A DNA stretch of 64,000 nucleotides from Bacteroidales bacterium UBA3297 (GTDB taxonomy: Bacteria; Bacteroidota; Bacteroidia; Bacteroidales; Paludibacteraceae): assembly GCA_002362105.1 (NCBI GenBank), contig DETD01000031.1, positions 292,826-356,825 of the forward strand. Reading direction: 5' to 3'. A program made the position numbers and the translations under genes. The notes beneath the pieces were generated by a model that was not told the origin of the DNA, did no database searches, and worked only from the letters and a program-made list of their open reading frames with translations. Positions 44,904 to 52,488 of this stretch are shown in pieces. Within the stretch, counting starts at the first letter, position 1. The number at the start of each line of letters is the position of its first letter.

Positions 44904-46106
44904 ATGACAAAAGTCCTCATTATCGGGGCTGGCGGTGTAGCAACCGTAGCTGCCCACAAAGTGGCACAGAACCACGACGTGTTTACTGACATTGTAATTG
45001 CGAGCCGTACAAAAAGCAAGTGCGACAAGCTGGCGGCCGACATTCTGAAACGCGAAAATGTGAAAGTCGAGACCGATCAGGTCGACGCTGACAGCGTGGC
45101 AGAATTGGTTGCCCTATTCAAGAAACACAAGCCAGAACTGGTCATGAATCTGGCGCTCCCATACCAAGACCTGACCATTATGGACGCATGTCTTGAATGT
45201 GGTGTCAACTACCTCGACACGGCCAACTACGAGCCTAAAGACGAGGCGCATTTTGAATACAGCTGGCAATGGGCCTATAAGGAGAAATTTGAAAAGGCCG
45301 GTCTGACCGCTATTCTGGGCTGCGGATTCGACCCCGGTGTCAGTGGTGTGTATACCGCCTATGCGGCCAAACACCATTTCGACGAAATTGAGTACCTCGA
45401 CATTGTCGACTGCAACGCCGGCAACCACCACAAGGCTTTCGCCACAAACTTCAACCCTGAAATCAACATCAGAGAAATCACCCAGAAAGGGCGTTACTGG
45501 CAAGACGGCAAATGGGTTCAGACTGGTGCGTTGGAAATCCATAAGCCGCTCACCTATCCGAACATCGGACCTCGCGAAAGCTACCTGATGTACCACGAGG
45601 AATTGGAGAGTCTGGTTAAAAACTTCCCTACCATAAAGCGCGCGCGCTTCTGGATGACATTCGGCCAAGAATACCTCACCCACTTGAGAGTAATTCAAGA
45701 TATCGGTATGGCACGTATTGACGAAGTTGACTACAATGGCGTCAAAATTGTTCCGCTCCAGTTCTTGAAGGCCGTCCTTCCTAACCCTCAGGACCTCGGA
45801 GAAAACTACGAAGGCGAAACCAGCATCGGCTGCCGCATAAGGGGTAAAAAAGACGGTAAGGAACTCACCTACTACGTCTACAACAACTGCAGCCACCAAG
45901 AAGCCTACAAGGAAACTGGTATGCAGGGGGTTAGCTACACGACCGGTGTGCCTGCCATGATTGGTGCGCTTATGTTCGCCAAAGGCCTGTGGAAAAAGGC
46001 GGGTGTTTGGAATGTGGAAGAGTTCGACCCAGATCCATTCATGGTTGAGCTGAACAAGCAAGGCCTTCCTTGGCATGAGGTGATGAACGGCGATTTGGAA
46101 TTATAA
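44904..46106 (+). CDS. Carboxynorspermidine/carboxyspermidine dehydrogenase
   Basis: A 400-residue saccharopine-dehydrogenase-like enzyme. VLIIGAGGVATVAAHKVAQ is the NAD(P) Rossmann motif, and ANYEPKDEAHFEYSWQW, GCGFDPGVSGVYTAYA and GMQGVSYTTGVPAMIGA are typical of this branch. In the Bacteroidetes/Vibrio pathway it reduces the Schiff base of aspartate semialdehyde and a diamine to carboxy(nor)spermidine, which a separate decarboxylase turns into the polyamine. The decarboxylase gene is not in this window. It is a single-gene unit with its own promoter and terminator. Confidence 0.9.
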   Translation: MTKVLIIGAGGVATVAAHKVAQNHDVFTDIVIASRTKSKCDKLAADILKRENVKVETDQVDADSVAELVALFKKHKPELVMNLALPYQDLTIMDACLECGVNYLDTANYEPKDEAHFEYSWQWAYKEKFEKAGLTAILGCGFDPGVSGVYTAYAAKHHFDEIEYLDIVDCNAGNHHKAFATNFNPEINIREITQKGRYWQDGKWVQTGALEIHKPLTYPNIGPRESYLMYHEELESLVKNFPTIKRARFWMTFGQEYLTHLRVIQDIGMARIDEVDYNGVKIVPLQFLKAVLPNPQDLGENYEGETSIGCRIRGKKDGKELTYYVYNNCSHQEAYKETGMQGVSYTTGVPAMIGALMFAKGLWKKAGVWNVEEFDPDPFMVELNKQGLPWHEVMNGDLEL

Positions 46107-46124
46107 GCAATAGCTCTAATAACT

Positions 46125-46161
46125 AACGAGGTGCGACAAAACATCGCACCTCGTTTTTTTT
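46125..46161 (+). terminator. Terminator after the carboxynorspermidine dehydrogenase gene
   Basis: A 12-base-pair stem (AACGAGGTGCGA / TCGCACCTCGTT) with a seven-base loop and a run of eight T. Confidence 0.93.
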
Positions 46162-46302
46162 CTAACCGAGCACATGGCAAACAACGGTAAGCATTTCGTT
46201 GAGCGTTGGTTTGAATTTAAGTGATTTCAAAAAAACAAATATAGCTTCTTTTTTATAAAGCCTCAACCACTGAGATTGATATATGTTTTTGTTCGCCTTT
46301 CT

Positions 46303-47199
46303 CTATCGCACAATTTTCCTTATCACTACCGAACCATTGGTCAGGTATATTTTAGCCAACAGAATGCGTTGTTTAACGTCATTCAGACTTATTTTGCCAG
46401 TAATGTTACTTTTTATCAGTTCTCCTTTGGCCGACATCAGTTCTACTTTGTTATAGTTGGCGTCAACCACAAGTTCATCTGTTTTTTTGTCATAGTAGAT
46501 GACATTGTCGTCTTGTTTTATGACGCTGGCACCAGCCAACTGTTTGTAGAGGGATTCGTCTAACACCTCTATACCACCATTCCCATTTTGTAGGTATACG
46601 AGTTTAAGGTCGCTTTGGTTGGTAGACATTGCGTAGACCGGGTAGTCGAATGCGCTATCGTATAGCTTTCCGTTCAACTCATACCCCACAACACCGAATC
46701 CGTCTTCAAACACAGCATCTCCAAAGGGCGACCACTCGTTGTTGGGCGTCAGATATGAAACGGTGTATCTTTTTGTGCCGTTTTCCCGAAGATCCTCTTT
46801 TTTTATGACAGCTTTGTAGTTTTTTTCCTCGATCCATTGCAGATTGAGCGTATCACCAGCATTTTTGTTGTATACGAAGAGCAGCACAAAATCATCTTTT
46901 TGCTTATAATACACGCTGTCGCCAACATTATAGGCGTACACGTCGGTTCTCACGGTGTCGGCTTTCACTTTCTCGTTGTCGGCAGGGTCTACGCAGTAGG
47001 TGATAGCCGTATGCTCAATCCGCTTCGCCTTTATTCCCTCTATCTCAACCACCTCTTTCGATTCGAAAATATCTTGGTTAAGGAATTTATAGAAATTAGA
47101 AACTCTCACCCATTTAGATCCAATGGGGGCGAATTCTGTTGCAGTAGCGGATATGCCGCTTATAAGAAGGGAAATTAAAATAGTAATTCTTTTTATCAT
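46303..47199 (-). CDS. Secreted protein with a T9SS-like C-terminal segment
   Basis: A 298-residue protein with a signal peptide (ITILISLLISGISATA). The middle is beta-rich without a recognised domain. The last 50 residues (NKVELMSAKGELIKSNI ... LAKIYLTNGSVVIRKIVR) follow the layout of a type A T9SS sorting domain, which usually ends in GxxxxKxVxx, though the PNP motif is missing. Surface export by T9SS is therefore likely but not certain. Just upstream on the same strand lies an open stretch that looks like a decayed small secreted protein. Confidence 0.72.
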   Translation of the reverse strand: MIKRITILISLLISGISATATEFAPIGSKWVRVSNFYKFLNQDIFESKEVVEIEGIKAKRIEHTAITYCVDPADNEKVKADTVRTDVYAYNVGDSVYYKQKDDFVLLFVYNKNAGDTLNLQWIEEKNYKAVIKKEDLRENGTKRYTVSYLTPNNEWSPFGDAVFEDGFGVVGYELNGKLYDSAFDYPVYAMSTNQSDLKLVYLQNGNGGIEVLDESLYKQLAGASVIKQDDNVIYYDKKTDELVVDANYNKVELMSAKGELIKSNITGKISLNDVKQRILLAKIYLTNGSVVIRKIVR

Positions 47200-47204
47200 A
47201 TGCG

Positions 47205-47353
47205 TTAGTTATTACAGTTAATGATATTGTCAGATTTAACATCAATAGTGAATTCACAGTTAGGTTGAATCGTGAGTTCACCAGTTATTTCAGCAAATTT
47301 CCTTGTCTCAATTAATAAGCCCGGGCTATATTAATTGATTTTGAAATATACAT
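47205..47353 (-). pseudogene. Probable frameshifted remnant of a small secreted protein
   Basis: On the minus strand, codons before the stop at 47205-47207 read SPGLLIETRKFAEITGEL, TIQPNCEFTIDV, then SDNIINCNN. This has the periodic beta pattern of small Bacteroidota secreted proteins. There is no in-frame start, as the frame is closed by TAA just upstream. An ATG at 47351-47353 opens the adjacent frame (MYISKSINIARAY, then stop), so one inserted or lost base would join the two into about 50 residues. The stop lies five bases before the next gene's ATG, as in an operon. Confidence 0.35.
47308..47338. repeat. Near-perfect 31-base palindrome
   Basis: TCAATTAATAAGCCC is mirrored by GGGCTATATTAATTGA with a single unpaired base. 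It overlaps the point where the two frames of the small remnant gene would have to join. It may be a regulatory site for the divergent genes, or the lesion itself. Confidence 0.5.
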
Positions 47354-47514
47354 AAAAAAAACGAACAACAAAAAAATGTATAATTTTCTGTCTTGCAGAC
47401 TTATTGCTGTAACAAGAACTCCAGCACCAGTCCTCTACTTCCATTAGAATCGGGCTCACACATTAAGGTATTTAACAGATTTGCATAAAAATAACGGTTC
47501 ACACAAATCTCAAC
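47354..47514. other. Intergenic, nothing recognised
   Basis: About 160 AT-rich bases between the remnant and the helicase promoter. I see no coding frame and no stable hairpin. Confidence 0.5.
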
Positions 47515-47545
47515 TTGTTTTCTAAAACTATTTCTCGTACCTTTG
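47515..47545 (+). promoter_or_regulatory. Promoter of the DEAD-box helicase gene
   Basis: TTG at 47515-47517, 20-base spacer and TACCTTTG at 47538-47545, an exact fit. It places the transcript start near 47551, so the helicase mRNA has a leader of about 210 bases. Confidence 0.65.
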
Positions 47546-47564
47546 CATAAATTTTTTGACGACA

Positions 47565-47636
47565 GCGCGCCTTTTTAGTGTGCGGGGAATGTTCCGTAGA
47601 CGATTATGGAACTTATTGGGGCAATAAAGATTCCCC
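47565..47636 (+). ncRNA. Structured 5' leader RNA of the helicase gene: hairpin plus three-way junction
   Basis: Four helices abut with almost no spare bases. P1 is GCGCGC/GTGTGC (47565-47570 with 47578-47583). P2 is GGGGAAT/ATTCCCC (47584-47590 with 47630-47636). Inside P2 lie P3, TTCCGTA/TATGGAA (47592-47598 with 47605-47611), and P4, CTTATTG/CAATAAAG (47612-47618 with 47622-47629, one bulged A). This is a compact three-way junction with a stacked hairpin. I do not recognise it as a known RNA family. A 12-codon reading frame (MFRRRLWNLLGQ, 47589-47627) overlaps it. A regulatory role for the helicase is inferred from its place. Confidence 0.55.
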
Positions 47637-47761
47637 CTATTTTGAATTTTTGTTACTACATTTTCATTTGGTCATTGGCTAAGGGTTTTTGGATTTGTGA
47701 TGACGAGAATCGGCATTGAGATAGGTACACGCTGTTACATTATCCAAATAACAATTACACA

Positions 47762-49543
47762 ATGGCAACATTTGAAGAACTCGGTCTGCGCGAAGAATTG
47801 CTGCACGCCGTAAAAGACTTGGGCTTTAGCGAAGCTATGCCTATCCAAGAAAAAACCATCCCCTTCCTTTTAAACCAAGACGAGACCAGCGATTTGGTCG
47901 CTCTTGCCCAGACTGGAACCGGGAAGACTGCCGCTTTCGGCCTCCCTACCCTACACCTTACCGATGAAAGCAAACACCAGATTCAAACACTCGTGCTCTC
48001 GCCTACACGCGAACTCTGCATTCAGATTGCTAGCGACCTGAAAAACTTCTCAAAATACATGAAGGGAATGAAAGTGGTGGCTGTTTATGGTGGCGAGAGC
48101 ATCGTCAACCAGTTCCGCCAACTCGACGTGCAGCCACAGGTGCTGGTTGCCACTCCCGGCCGCCTCATCGACCTGATAGACCGCAACAAAGTGGACTTGA
48201 GCGGGATGAAGACCCTCATCCTTGACGAAGCCGACGAGATGCTGAACATGGGCTTCAAGGACGACATTGAACGCATCTTGGAAGAAACCCCGGAAGAGCG
48301 GCGCACCCTCCTCTTCTCGGCTACTATGCCTAAGGAGATTGCCAACATTGCGAAAAAATACATGAAAGACAGCACTGAGCTGGCTGTCGGCAAAAAGAAT
48401 TCTGGTTCCGAGAATGTGAAACATGTCTACTACGTGGTGCAAACAAAAGACCGCTACGCTGCCCTGAAGCGTATTGTGGACATGAACCCGGACATCTACT
48501 CCATTATTTTCTGCCGTACCCGTCAGGAGACTAAGGATGTCTCTGACCTGCTGATGCGTGACGGCTACAACGCCGACGCGCTTCACGGCGACCTGACCCA
48601 AGCCCAGCGCGACTACGTGATGCAGCGCTTCCGCGACCGGACACTTCAAATTCTGGTTGCCACCGACGTCGCAGCCCGAGGTCTTGACGTCAGCGACCTC
48701 ACCCACGTCATCAACTACAACCTGCCCGACGACATTGAGAGTTACACCCACCGAAGCGGACGTACAGGCCGCGCCAACAAAACGGGTGTTTCTATTGCCA
48801 TTATCCAACCAAGGGAGAAGGGCCGCATCCGCGACATTGAGCGCATCATCAATAAAAAATTCGAGAAGGAGCAAGTTCCTACGGGTCCTGAAGTCTGCAA
48901 AATTCAGCTGGCCGCCCTCTTCGAACGCCTGCGCACAGTGGAAGTGAACGACGAACAGATTGCGCCTTTCGCCAACCTTATAGCAGAAGAGACCCGGAAA
49001 ATGGACCAGGATACCTTCATCCGCCACTTTGTGGCTATGGAGTTCAACCGTTTCCTTAAATACTACGACGGGTCTGTAGACCTGAACGTTCCTGAACGCG
49101 ACGACCGCAAACGCGGTGAAAGAGGCGAGCGCGGCGGTAGCGGACGACGCAGAGGCGGCGAACGCATCCGCTTGAAGATTAACCGCGGACGTGACGACCA
49201 ATTTGGTCCGAAAAACGTATTAGGCCTCATTAACGATGCCACCAACGACCGCGACATTGAGGTGCACGGCATTGAGATTACCGGCCGCTACTCTTTCTTC
49301 GATGTCTTCAAAGATGACGCCCCACGCATTATGCAGGCCTTCCAAGACACTTACGACGATATTGCCATTGCCGAGGCGACCGGCTCTAGAAAGTTTGACC
49401 GCGACGGTGGGCGAGACGGACGCAAAGGCGGCGAACGCAACGGCTGGGGACGCGACTACCACAGAGACCGGAGCGAGAGAAGGAGCGATCGCTTCAGCCA
49501 CAATTCCGAGCACCACAACCGCAGTTTCAGAAGGAACAAATAA
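47762..49543 (+). CDS. DEAD-box RNA helicase with DbpA-type RNA-binding domain
   Basis: A 593-residue helicase. It has a Q motif (FEELGLREELLHAVKDLGF...PIQ), then AQTGTGKT (49-56), PTRELCIQ, DEADEM (155-160), SAT (186-188), ATDVAARGLDV and HRSGRTGR (330-337). Residues about 465-545 form a DbpA/CsdA-type RNA-binding domain. The linker (RGERGERGGSGRRRGGER) and the tail (RSERRSDRF ... HHNRSFRRNK) are basic and disordered. The layout matches cold-shock and ribosome-assembly helicases (DeaD/CsdA/RhlE type) in the phylum. The gene has a long structured leader, as many cold-shock helicase genes do. Confidence 0.94.
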   Translation: MATFEELGLREELLHAVKDLGFSEAMPIQEKTIPFLLNQDETSDLVALAQTGTGKTAAFGLPTLHLTDESKHQIQTLVLSPTRELCIQIASDLKNFSKYMKGMKVVAVYGGESIVNQFRQLDVQPQVLVATPGRLIDLIDRNKVDLSGMKTLILDEADEMLNMGFKDDIERILEETPEERRTLLFSATMPKEIANIAKKYMKDSTELAVGKKNSGSENVKHVYYVVQTKDRYAALKRIVDMNPDIYSIIFCRTRQETKDVSDLLMRDGYNADALHGDLTQAQRDYVMQRFRDRTLQILVATDVAARGLDVSDLTHVINYNLPDDIESYTHRSGRTGRANKTGVSIAIIQPREKGRIRDIERIINKKFEKEQVPTGPEVCKIQLAALFERLRTVEVNDEQIAPFANLIAEETRKMDQDTFIRHFVAMEFNRFLKYYDGSVDLNVPERDDRKRGERGERGGSGRRRGGERIRLKINRGRDDQFGPKNVLGLINDATNDRDIEVHGIEITGRYSFFDVFKDDAPRIMQAFQDTYDDIAIAEATGSRKFDRDGGRDGRKGGERNGWGRDYHRDRSERRSDRFSHNSEHHNRSFRRNK

Positions 49544-49554
49544 ATTCCTTTTTT

Positions 49555-50154
49555 ATGGCAGAAGACACCTACAAGACCATCAAATCGCCCGGCGAGGGGT
49601 TGTACAAGGAGAAAGGCAGCCGCTTTATTGCGTATGCCTACCCTGTGGCTACAACCGACGAGATAAAGACGCTTGTAGACGCCAAAAAGAAGGAATATCA
49701 CGATGCGAGGCACGTTTGCTACGCCTACCGCATCAACCCTGCTAAAATTGAGTTCAGAGGGGTTGACGACGGCGAGCCAAGCGGGACGGCAGGACGCCCT
49801 ATGTTGGGCTGCCTGCAAAGCCAAGAGTTAGTGAATGTGTTGCTTATTGTTGTGCGCTACTTTGGCGGTATTAAGTTAGGCACCAGCGGACTGATAAACG
49901 CCTACAAAGTGGCAAGCGAGGACGCACTACTCCACTGCGAGGTGGAAGAGCGTACCATTGATGCGATATTCAACATTCAATTCGACTACCTCTATTTGAA
50001 CGATGTGATGCGCATCACCAAGGACATGAAGCCAATTGTTCTAAACCAAGAGTTTGACTTAGACTGCAAGATGACCTTACAAATAAGGATGCAGCAAGCC
50101 GACGCTTTGAGAGAGCGACTTGAGAAGGTGCAAACCATGAAAATTGAAGATTGA
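49555..50154 (+). CDS. yigZ: YigZ/IMPACT family protein
   Basis: A 199-residue protein of the UPF0029/IMPACT family. KEKGSRFIAYAYPV opens the N-terminal domain. DARHVCYAYRI, DDGEPSGTAGRPML and VVRYFGGIKLGTSGLI are the diagnostic motifs, followed by a C-terminal DUF1949-like domain. The family is linked to translation control in eukaryotes; the bacterial role is not known. It lies 11 bases after the helicase gene, so the two are co-transcribed, and tandem terminators follow it. Confidence 0.93.
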   Translation: MAEDTYKTIKSPGEGLYKEKGSRFIAYAYPVATTDEIKTLVDAKKKEYHDARHVCYAYRINPAKIEFRGVDDGEPSGTAGRPMLGCLQSQELVNVLLIVVRYFGGIKLGTSGLINAYKVASEDALLHCEVEERTIDAIFNIQFDYLYLNDVMRITKDMKPIVLNQEFDLDCKMTLQIRMQQADALRERLEKVQTMKIED

Positions 50155-50174
50155 CACAATCATATCCAGAGCAA

Positions 50175-50199
50175 AAAAGAGGGTTCACCACCCTCTTTT
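50175..50199. terminator. Bidirectional terminator between convergent genes
   Basis: AAAAGAGGG and CCCTCTTTT pair around TTCACCA, so both strands have an A/T tract. It can stop transcription from yigZ and from the minus-strand TSCPD gene. Confidence 0.85.
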
Positions 50200-50208
50200 C
50201 TTATTATA

Positions 50209-50252
50209 AGCAGAGGGAGCAGCCGAACCGACTGCTCCCTCTGCTATTTTTA
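50209..50252 (+). terminator. Second terminator after yigZ
   Basis: A perfect 14-base-pair stem (AGCAGAGGGAGCAG / CTGCTCCCTCTGCT) with a nine-base loop followed by ATTTTTAT. It follows the first hairpin by ten bases. Confidence 0.9.
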
Positions 50253-50268
50253 TTTTATATCCAAATTA

Positions 50269-50541
50269 TCAGCCTTTGCGTTCTTTCTCTTTTTCAAGAG
50301 CCGAGCGTATAGCATGCGACAACTGGTCGGCACAACTGGTGCTACGCTGGCCACACGTGTTACCTTGTAAAGTGGCAGCAATTTCGTCCGCACTCTTGCC
50401 TTCAACCAACAAACCTATAGCCTTAAGGTTTCCATTACACCCGCCGAAAAACTCCACGTTGTGCAGTTTGCCCTCATCGTCGATGTTGAAGCGGATGAGT
50501 TGCGAACAAACGCCTTCGGTTTTATACTGGTAATTACCCAT
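50269..50541 (-). CDS. TSCPD-domain protein (TIGR03905 type)
   Basis: A 90-residue protein: YKTEGVCSQLIRFNIDDEGKLHNVEFFGGCNGNLKAIG followed by TCGQRSTSCADQLSHAIR. This is the stand-alone TSCPD domain, which also occurs at the end of some ribonucleotide reductases and holds a cysteine-based metal site. Its own role is unknown. It begins three bases after the thrC stop, so expression is coupled to threonine synthase. Confidence 0.9.
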   Translation of the reverse strand: MGNYQYKTEGVCSQLIRFNIDDEGKLHNVEFFGGCNGNLKAIGLLVEGKSADEIAATLQGNTCGQRSTSCADQLSHAIRSALEKEKERKG

Positions 50542-50544
50542 AAT

Positions 50545-51843
50545 TTATTCGTTTAACAAGAACTGCTTAAAGGTTTCGAAATCCTTTGAAAGTTCAATAC
50601 TCTTCTTCTCACCACGCATAAATGCCTGAAGTTTTGCAGGAATTTCAATAGGGCCTACAATTGGTTCTACCGTATCCTTGAACTTGGCAGGATGCGCTGT
50701 TTCCAAGAACACTCCCACCTCGCCTTCCTTCAAGTTGTCGGCAACGGCCTGATAACCTACAGCTCCGTGAGGGTCGAGCAAATACTTATGGGTATCGAAC
50801 ACGTGCTTGATAGTGGCACGAATCTGGTCGTCATTATAAGTGCAACCTGAAATTTCTGCGCAGATATCCTTATGAGAGTTCTTGTAAAGATCGAGAATAC
50901 GTGCGAAGTTGCTTGGTGCACCTACGTCCATTGCGTTAGCAATAGTCTGAACAGACGGACGTGGATTATATTCGCCAGTAAGCAAATACTGGTAGAAAAT
51001 ATCGTTGCGGTTGTTAGCGGCAATAAAGCGTGAAATTGGCAATCCCATACGCTTACCAAACAAACCGGCAGTAATATTACCAAAGTTACCGCTAGGAACG
51101 CATATAACAGCATTCTTCTCCTTTCCTAACTTCTTCAACTGCGCATAAGCGTAGAAATAATAGAAAGCCTGTGGCAAGAAACGGGCAACATTGATTGAGT
51201 TCGCGCTGGTCAGATTCATATGCTTGTTGAGGTCGGCATCCATAAACGCAGACTTAACCAATGCCTGGCAGTCGTCGAACACACCGTCAATTTCAAGAGC
51301 AGTGATATTCTGGCCTAAAGTTGTAAACTGACATTCCTGTATTTTGCTAACCTTTCCCTTTGGATAAAGCACATAAACATGGATACCGTCAACACCCAAG
51401 AAGCCATTTGCAACGGCACTGCCCGTATCGCCAGAAGTTGCCACCAGCACATTTACCTGCTTCTGTCCCTGCTTACGGATGAAGTAACCCAACAAACGAG
51501 ACATGAAACGGCCACCAACATCCTTAAACGCCAAAGTTGGTCCATGGAACAATTCCAAACTATAGATATTGTCGTTAACATGTACCAACGGAACATCGAA
51601 ACTGAGTGTATCATAAACAATCTGCTTCAATGCTTCTTCTTCTACATCTTCTCCAAAGAAAGCCTTTGCCACCTCGAACGCTATTTCCTGGAACGAGAGG
51701 TTTTGAATGTTGTTGAAGAAAGAGTCGGGCAGACGCTTTATCTGCTTTGGCATAAACAAACCCTTGTCAGCGGCAAGGCCCTTAACTACGGCTTCTTGCA
51801 AAGACACTTCTGGAGTTTGTCCGTTCGTGCTATAATATTGCAT
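50545..51843 (-). CDS. thrC: Threonine synthase
   Basis: A 432-residue PLP enzyme that converts O-phosphohomoserine to threonine. LFHGPTLAFKDVGGRF holds the PLP lysine, Lys107. VATSGDTGSAVANGF is the phosphate loop, and VPSGNFGNITAGLFG and ETAHPAKF complete the family pattern. A promoter (TTG-N20-TATCTTTG) lies about 37 bases upstream. thrA and thrB are not beside it, unlike the usual thr operon. Confidence 0.97.
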   Translation of the reverse strand: MQYYSTNGQTPEVSLQEAVVKGLAADKGLFMPKQIKRLPDSFFNNIQNLSFQEIAFEVAKAFFGEDVEEEALKQIVYDTLSFDVPLVHVNDNIYSLELFHGPTLAFKDVGGRFMSRLLGYFIRKQGQKQVNVLVATSGDTGSAVANGFLGVDGIHVYVLYPKGKVSKIQECQFTTLGQNITALEIDGVFDDCQALVKSAFMDADLNKHMNLTSANSINVARFLPQAFYYFYAYAQLKKLGKEKNAVICVPSGNFGNITAGLFGKRMGLPISRFIAANNRNDIFYQYLLTGEYNPRPSVQTIANAMDVGAPSNFARILDLYKNSHKDICAEISGCTYNDDQIRATIKHVFDTHKYLLDPHGAVGYQAVADNLKEGEVGVFLETAHPAKFKDTVEPIVGPIEIPAKLQAFMRGEKKSIELSKDFETFKQFLLNE

Positions 51844-51879
51844 AAATTTTGTTTGTTTTATCTATTTAACAACAGTCTA

Positions 51880-51910
51880 CAAAGATAGGCCATTACGACG
51901 GATTTTGCAA
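51880..51910 (-). promoter_or_regulatory. Promoter of thrC
   Basis: Minus-strand TTG (51908-51910), 20-base spacer, TATCTTTG (51880-51887), a full consensus match. Confidence 0.68.
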
Positions 51911-51935
51911 TAAAGAGCAAAGGCTTCGACAGTCT

Positions 51936-51969
51936 ATAAAACGAAATAGCCCGGCGAAAATCGCCGGGC
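51936..51969 (-). terminator. Terminator after the DUF4332 gene
   Basis: A perfect nine-base-pair stem (GCCCGGCGA / TCGCCGGGC) with a three-base loop, followed on the minus strand by TATTTCGTTTT. Confidence 0.85.
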
Positions 51970-51994
51970 CATTATAAATTTGTTTACGAACAGA

Positions 51995-52402
51995 TTAGTA
52001 AGAAACCTTAGGTTCCAATTCCTTAGCCTGTGCAATCATTCTTTCCACTTCAGAAAGAGCGGGCACACGGCCACAAATATGCTTCTGTTCGTTCACTTCT
52101 TCCAACTTTGGCTGAAGGTTAGCCGCAACACGGTTTCTGAACTCCTTGACTGTGTCAACGCCAGCAGCCTCCAAAAGTTCAGCAAACTGTCCGCCCACAC
52201 CGTTTATGCGCATCAAGTCAGCATGGTTTGTCCATGTGAGAATCAACTTTTCGCTGATGCCAGTTTCTTCGGCCAACTTAGAGCGGCCAGACTTCTTAGC
52301 GCAGTTTTCCAGTAGATCTTCTACAGTTTTGATGCCTACAGCAATCAATTTTTCTGCATATTTCTCTCCAATACCTTCGATTTCTTCGATTTTGTAAGAC
52401 AT
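51995..52402 (-). CDS. DUF4332 helix-hairpin-helix protein
   Basis: A 135-residue protein, from MSYKIEEIEGIGEKYAEKL. Two helix-hairpin-helix units are visible: IEGIGEKYAEKLIAVGIKTVEDLL and LMRINGVGGQFAELLEAAGVDTVKEF. This is DUF4332, related to the HhH domains of DNA polymerases and competence proteins, so non-specific nucleic-acid binding is likely. It is a single gene with its own promoter and terminator. A Met two codons upstream is an alternative start. Confidence 0.88.
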   Translation of the reverse strand: MSYKIEEIEGIGEKYAEKLIAVGIKTVEDLLENCAKKSGRSKLAEETGISEKLILTWTNHADLMRINGVGGQFAELLEAAGVDTVKEFRNRVAANLQPKLEEVNEQKHICGRVPALSEVERMIAQAKELEPKVSY

Positions 52403-52432
52403 ATTCAATAAGATTTAAAGTTTTTACTTCTA

Positions 52433-52462
52433 CAAATATAAAGAAACCTTTCAGAAAAGCAA
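52433..52462 (-). promoter_or_regulatory. Promoter of the DUF4332 gene
   Basis: Minus-strand TTG (52460-52462), 19-base spacer, TATATTTG (52433-52440), leader of about 25 bases. Confidence 0.6.
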
Positions 52463-52488
52463 ATAAAAAGGCTGAAACTTATTGTTTA

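Noticed and set aside
45114..46076. A 320-codon minus-strand frame inside the carboxynorspermidine dehydrogenase gene
   Set aside because: Shadow of a gene with clear Rossmann and family motifs.
48050..49201. A 383-codon open frame antisense to the DEAD-box helicase
   Set aside because: Composition is the complement of the helicase codons, and no family or signal is visible.
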